Shown: positions 58,992-64,000 of the stretch, one piece after another | Numbering within the stretch: position 1 is the stretch's first letter | Layout: each line of letters opens with the position of its first letter | Assembly: GCA_000827265.1 (NCBI GenBank) | Contig: KN834749.1 | Location: forward strand, 2,660,653 to 2,724,652 | Direction: 5' to 3' | From: Collybiopsis luxurians FD-317 M1 | Lineage: Eukaryota > Basidiomycota > Agaricomycetes > Agaricales > Omphalotaceae | Length of the DNA: 64,000 nucleotides | Notes under the pieces: generated by a model | What the model was told of the DNA's origin: nothing | Databases searched by the model: none | What the model saw: only the letters and a program-made list of their open reading frames with translations | Translations under genes and position numbers: made by a program

Positions 58992-60966
58992 TTTAACTGA
59001 AGCTCTGCTATTAGAGCAAGGACACAAGTTCAGCTAGGAAAGTAGCGTACAAGAGGTATTGAGATTTTGGGAAAAGACTTCGTTTTTTTAATAGACGTAC
59101 AACCCCGCTTTAAGAGGACTGACTAGGGATGAAGAAGAAAGAAGTGATAGGAGAAGCGGAGACTGAAGAAATGGAGATGGAAGATGGAAGCAAAAAGTCG
59201 CCTCGGTTTTGTTGATAGACGTACAACCCCGCTTTAAGAGGGCTGACCTGGGATGAAGAAGAAAGAAGTGATAGGAGAAGCGGAGACGGAAGAAATGGAG
59301 ATGGAAGATGGAAGATGGAAGCAAAAAGTCGTGAGACTGTGGCTCAGAGTCGTTATCTATAACGAAGTACCCACTTTCAATTTGTTGCGGCGCCTTCCGG
59401 TTATCGGACTGGGAATTTAACGGGATCAAAAAATTTTTGGGAAACTTCGAAGAAAGAAAATTCAAAAACACAGCCTTCTTGTACAAATTGAAGGAAGCCG
59501 GTGCGACGAGAAAAACTGAATAGTCAAGATCTCTGGACCATCGCGCCTAGCCCAGCATCGCCTAGAAGCTAAGCCGACACTCATAAGTCCTTTGCATGAC
59601 GTGCTAAGAGCAGTCAGGCCCTTGCGGAAGAGACTTGACGCTAAAGTTGAATTTTCATCCTATTCATAGTCCATCCTCTCTAAGATAAGTAAGTGCATTC
59701 AGAGCCAAGGATGGTCAATTGTACTCACATCAGGCGGTTGATTCGAATGGACGTCTTCTGAAGTGCATAGCACGAGGTACTAAAAATTCGATGGTTGTTA
59801 AACGAGGGTCGTTCCCCCCATCTGCCATCCGTTTGTTACTGGGGCGATGCTATTAAGGGCGGCGGTGTTTGATAACAATGGAGCATTGTCTAGTAGAAGC
59901 CGATGAGAATTGCAGTGGGAGAGTGTACCTGCCTAGCTATTTTCAGCAGCCTGATAGTTTAAACGTTTGTCTTAATGGCCCTAATGGTCTTCATGGCACA
60001 TCAGAAGATTAGAAGTGGGTAATCACGATACAAAGAGGCTTCATCCACTGACCTTGTTTATACATCGGCAGACAGCGGACTTTGAGAGTATCCACGGAGT
60101 CGAAAGCGTAGTCCAATATCATGTCAAAAGTCTTCGATGTATATTGCAAGTGGAGTGCGAAAGCCCGGATCGAGTAACCAGCTTCTGACTTGGTATCTAT
60201 CTGGAACTCGCGAAGACCAGGCGACTTATCCACGAGATAAGCGTGAAGAGCGATTTGCTCTGTTGAGAGCTCTAAGGTATAAATTCAACGAAATCTGGGT
60301 GGAGCTAGAACAGCGGTGTCTTGATTGAGCGAGTACAAGGTACAATTCTGAGCCCAGACTGTTGGTGGGGGACTGTAATTGTTTGGTAATGACTGACATA
60401 CCTAGATAAATTGACAATAATAAAGCCGCTTTTACCAGCCACCTTCATCAAACCACAACTAGTACTGGATGGAATTGGAAAGGAAGAAAGGAAGAGTAAC
60501 TCGCCACGACAGACTGCACGGAGATTCTAGCGGTGGGAAATTATTCGGAGTCCGGGCGGAGCTGAAGTCACATGACCAAACGGGGCCCGCAACGACGAAT
60601 CGGAATAGCCGCAGACTGCAGTCTGAGTTATGTACCTCAACGAATAGTCATTTTGAGGTCCTCAAATATTCCTTTCTGTTAAACTTGATGGATATTTCTT
60701 TCCATGAAATTTGATCAATAGAAATGTCACTCTTTATTTTCCATTCTCCGAAAGATTCGTCAACAACAACGCCCATGGCATGCTAGTATAGCTGGTGGAA
60801 GGACAGCAATGAGCCACTTATACAGAGTCGAAGCATCTATGTACAGCTACCCAAATGGTAAGCCTATCAGTCGTGGTATTCTTGGAAAATTAACGAAATA
60901 CTTAATCGATGACATAGATAGGGCATGGTCGAACTATGACCGCATCATAAATGGTACCGGTAATCT
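58992..60966. other. intergenic between CBM21 paralog B and malic enzyme
   Basis: About 2 kb. The first 350 bases hold the 124-base-period duplication. A minus-strand open frame near 60009-60420 can be strung together (including EQIALHAYLVDKSPGLREF) but its family is not recognisable. No earlier malic-enzyme exon with a clear targeting peptide was found. Confidence 0.45.
59092..59331 (-). repeat. tandem duplication with 124-base period in the promoter of CBM21 paralog B
   Basis: Copy 1 is 59092-59200 and copy 2 is 59216-59331. Both run from TAGACGTACAACCCCGCTTT to GCAAAAAGTCG and are nearly identical. Copy 2 has a few substitutions and seven extra bases from one more GATGGAA unit. They lie about 100-340 bases upstream of the ATG at 58991 on the minus strand. 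Confidence 0.9.
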
Positions 60967-63181
60967 ATGTTCAGGAAAACACTCACCATGTCCAATCCCA
61001 AATTCCGAGTCGCTTTACGAGGTGATGCTCTCTTGACCAATCCTCGCTTCAACAAGGGTACGGCCTTCACTGAACAAGAGCGGATGGCGTTCGGCCTTAC
61101 GGGGAGGCTGCCGTATCGCATAAACTCCCTAGACGAACAGTGTCAGCGAGCGTACGATCAACTAAATGCGCAGAGCTCAGATATCCAGAAAAATTCTTTT
61201 CTTCAAAGTATGAAAGCACAGAATTGGGTCCTTTATTACACATTACTGAGGAGACATTTGAGAGAACTTGTCCCGATAATCTACACGCCAACCGAAGTGT
61301 GTCTTCTCTTCGCATGTGCAGAATCACTTCATACTCACTCCAATGCATGATCTCATTTTAGGCAGAGGCTATCGCCAACTACTCCCATCTCTTCCGACGA
61401 AGCGAAGGCTTATTTCTTACTTTCGCTAATCGCGATTCAATGGAAGAAGACTTTCTCGAGGCAACAAAAGGCAGAGATCTTGACTTGTTCGTCTCATCAG
61501 ATGCCGAGGCAATTCTTGGTATTGGAGATCAAGGTGTTGGAGTAGGTAACTTTGCAATATCCAGGCTCCAATCTTCTGACCGCTTCGCAGGGCATCGGCG
61601 TATGTATCCAAGACCCTGTTTCCAATGAAACTAAAACCGTTATATCTCACTAGATATCGTCAGCAAAATCCGTTATCTACTCGTAAGGCAGTAATTCCTT
61701 TCTTGTCTGTTGATTCACTTAACTCCATAGGCTTATCGGTGGCATCGATCCATCGAAGGCCCTTGCCGTTACTCTTGACGTTGGCACCGACAACGAGGAC
61801 CTTCTCAAGGATCCATTATATGTGGCATGTATACTCTTTCTCAACAATTTCGGCAAGAGATTAATTGTCGATGAAGGGGTGGCCCCACAATCGAGTGCGC
61901 GGCAACGAATACGATAAATTTGTGGACAAGTACATATGTCTTCTTAAACGTGCCCCAATCGAATCAGCTAATTGTGATCCTCTGTAGATTCGTTCAGCTA
62001 GTCCGTAAACACTTCCCCCACAGCCTTCTACACTTTGAAGACTACGGTGTAACAAATGCCCAGCGAATTCTTGGGAGCTACAGGGATGCTCACGCAGTAT
62101 TCAATGACGACATGTCAGTCTTTCGTTCTTCTGATTTTCTCGTACTCATCTCTCATCTTCCGTTAGTCAAGGAACCGGAGCTGTCACGTTATCTTCCCTT
62201 ATGGCCGCCGTGGGGGTCACCAAGTCCGAACTTTGCGACCAACGCATCATCATCTATGGCGCTGGCTCTGCCGGACTGGGTATCACCAAACAGTTACGAG
62301 ATGCCATGGTCACGATGGACAACATCTCCGTCGAAGACGCCAACGCGAAATTCTGGCTCCTCGACAAGCATGGGTTGATCAAGGAATCACTCCCAGACGT
62401 GCGAGACGATCTCAAAACCTTTGCCCGCAAGGACAATGAGTGGCCTGAATTCAAGTCTGGGGATGAGGTGCATTTGTTGGATGTAGTGAAAAAGGTTAAG
62501 CCGACAGTGCTGATCGGTACGTCTACACACGCCGGCGGGTTTACGAGAGAAGTTATAGAAGCTATGGCTGCGGAATGCGAAAGGCCGATCATCTTTCCTT
62601 TGTCGAATCCCAGTAAACTCGTAGAGGTGCAGCCTAAGGATGCCAATGAGTGGACGAAAGGCAAAGCATTACTGGCGACCGGTAGTCCATTCCCTCCTGC
62701 AAAGATGCCTAACGGAAAAGACTACGTGTAAGGACTGGTTTCTCTAGTATTTTCCTGATTTTCTTACACGTCTCGTTTTGCCAACCAGAATCGCTGAATG
62801 TAACAGTACGTATTCAAACTTTTTTTAGTAGACCTGACTATACAGAATTCGTGCACAGACGCTCTCATATACCCTGGGCTTGGTTTCGGTGCCATGATAA
62901 GCAAGTCCCGACGCATGACCGACACGATGATCATAGCAGGAGCCCGCCGTCTCGCATCATTGTCCCCTGCGCTCAAGGATCCGGACGATGCACTCTTACC
63001 CGATTTCGGAGATGCACCTGAAGTCAACTTCGAAGTTGCCGTGGCAGTCGCGGAGCAGGCTATAGAGGAAGGGAGTGCAGGTGTAGACTGGAAGAAGGAT
63101 GAAGTTAGAGAAAAGGCAAAAGAGAAACTCTGGGTTCCAGTTTATGGAGAGTACGTATATGATGTGAATGGGGAAACGTGA
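60967..63181 (+). CDS. malic enzyme (NAD-type)
   Basis: Ten exons: 60967-61296, 61362-61541, 61591-61599, 61654-61682, 61731-61824, 61877-61929, 61988-62113, 62167-62727, 62789-62805 and 62859-63181, giving 573 aa. It converts malate to pyruvate and CO2. Motifs are FGLTGRLPYR, ELVPIIYTPTE (with the catalytic Tyr), GDQGVG then GIG from a 9-base exon, LDVGTDNEDLL, HFEDYG, FNDDIQGTGAV (metal-binding Asp), nucleotide-binding IIYGAGSAGLGI, GTSTHAGGFT, PLSNPSKLVEVQP and NALIYPGLGFGAM. Rather than GT, the donor after exon 5 may be GC (see finding). No strong mitochondrial presequence is visible, so location and NAD versus NADP preference are inferred only from overall type. Confidence 0.92.
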
Positions 63182-63357
63182 TGGCAGGGTTCTCTTGACC
63201 TTTCGAAGTTGAAATAATCTCTACGGGAGAGGTTGACGCTGGTTGACGTTTCAATATAATATTCTCCAGGTGTAATTACAAAAATATTCAATCTTTATAT
63301 GTACAGTAGATTCTTATGGGTCAATTGAATACAAGCTTGGTGACGGACACCGACATT

Positions 63358-64000
63358 TCAAGAACCGTGCTCTCCAGGTTTAATTACAAGGATATTTACT
63401 TCGCTGTTTCCTCCCTGCCTCTTCATGATATCTCGCAAACTATCCCATCGTTCGTTCCAGTGCGACTTGGGCCGAACCACGACGGTGCGAAGACTACGCG
63501 GTGGCCATGTAGCACTCGCTTGTCGACTAGGTGTCAGGTCAATCGCTGAGCCGACGTCCCACCCTCCGCTATCGACGTCGAGAACAGTTAGTGCCTGCTC
63601 CGGCGTTGGGGCAAATATGGTCAAGGTACTGAGAGACGGAAACTGGTTAGCACCCGCATCAGAACGATGGTCATCCTTGTATGTTGCTTTTCCGTCTCCA
63701 GGAGCGCGCGAACGGATAGAATCAGTGGCTACAGCAGCGTTTACCTCCTGCATACCGTCATCCACCTCACCAGCTGAATGGATATGAAAGTTGGCAACGC
63801 TTTCAAAGCTCGCGCATACAACCGTCAAATCCTTCAGGTGAGGGCATATAATTGGATGCTTCGCGGATGTCCTCATAGATACGAAAGATATGTTGCCATT
63901 CGTGACCCACGGATAAGCATTCGAAGGCGGGCAGGCATATGACATGGTTTCTAAATTAGGGAAGGACAATGGACCGGAGAGGGACAGATATGCGAACGGG
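63358..64000 (-). CDS. F-box/LRR-like protein, 3' part only
   Basis: The minus-strand frame is open from the window edge to the stop at 63358, so the 5' part lies outside. It covers more than 200 residues: FPNLETMSYACPP, ICPHLKDLTVVCASFES, FPSLSTLTIFAP, SLRTVVVRPK and WDSLRDIMKRQGG. The spaced L..L.L strands are those of leucine-rich tails in mushroom F-box proteins. No F-box is visible in this part, so the call rests on the repeat pattern. Confidence 0.6.
   Translation of the reverse strand, partial: PFAYLSLSGPLSFPNLETMSYACPPSNAYPWVTNGNISFVSMRTSAKHPIICPHLKDLTVVCASFESVANFHIHSAGEVDDGMQEVNAAVATDSIRSRAPGDGKATYKDDHRSDAGANQFPSLSTLTIFAPTPEQALTVLDVDSGGWDVGSAIDLTPSRQASATWPPRSLRTVVVRPKSHWNERWDSLRDIMKRQGGNSEVNILVIKPGEHGS

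Overview
The window looks like nuclear DNA of a mushroom-forming basidiomycete (Agaricomycetes). Genes are densely packed on both strands. Most are cut by many short introns of about 48-70 bases with GT...AG ends, often around very small exons. Families typical of this group are present: DUF6533 membrane proteins, BTB/POZ proteins, F-box/LRR-like proteins, UNC93-like transporters, aryl-alcohol-dehydrogenase-type aldo/keto reductases, a quelling-type RNA-dependent RNA polymerase and a GPI-anchored polysaccharide deacetylase. No long single-frame ORF marks most of these genes. I rebuilt the exon chains by hand from splice sites, reading-frame continuity and family motifs; all exon coordinates are predictions.

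Layout, left to right. 1.1-1.95 kb (-): homeodomain transcription factor. 2.9-5.0 kb (+): conserved fungal membrane-anchored protein of unknown function. 5.8-7.4 kb (+): intact 13-exon S1/P1 nuclease. 7.8-12.2 kb (+): intact 17-exon RNA-dependent RNA polymerase. 12.9-13.55 kb (+): possible small Cys-rich protein. 14.1-18.7 kb (+): two tandem DUF6533 membrane proteins, the second apparently frameshifted. 19.6-21.8 kb (+): chitin-deacetylase-like CE4 enzyme. 22.9-28.3 kb (+): two near-identical UNC93-like transporters flanking an unrelated hypothetical gene. 29.0-29.5 kb (-): small basic/polar protein. 30.2-31.7 kb (-): aldo/keto reductase. 34.1-38.6 kb (+): a second intact S1/P1 nuclease followed by a decayed third copy, within a segmental duplication. 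40.2-40.8 kb (+): bZIP factor. 41.5-42.7 kb (+): BTB protein. 42.9-44.3 kb (-): short CaMK-like kinase. 44.8-45.45 kb (-): possible retroelement scrap. 46.3-49.7 kb and 56.6-59.0 kb (-): two paralogous CBM21 proteins that look like glycogen-targeting PP1 subunits. Between these paralogs lie a tRNA-Ser (52.1 kb) and an F-box-like gene (54.3-56.0 kb). 61.0-63.2 kb (+): NAD-type malic enzyme. The right edge (-) cuts an F-box/LRR-like gene.

The window reads as ordinary accessory-rich mushroom chromosome, not as one dedicated pathway. Its strongest theme is local duplication: S1/P1 x3, UNC93 x2, DUF6533 x2, CBM21 x2, and a duplicated promoter segment. The most unusual single observation is a 5-base microexon, conserved in both intact S1/P1 nucleases, that carries the codon of a catalytic zinc ligand. 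I found no CRISPR array, no bacterial-type operon and no clear new multi-gene system.
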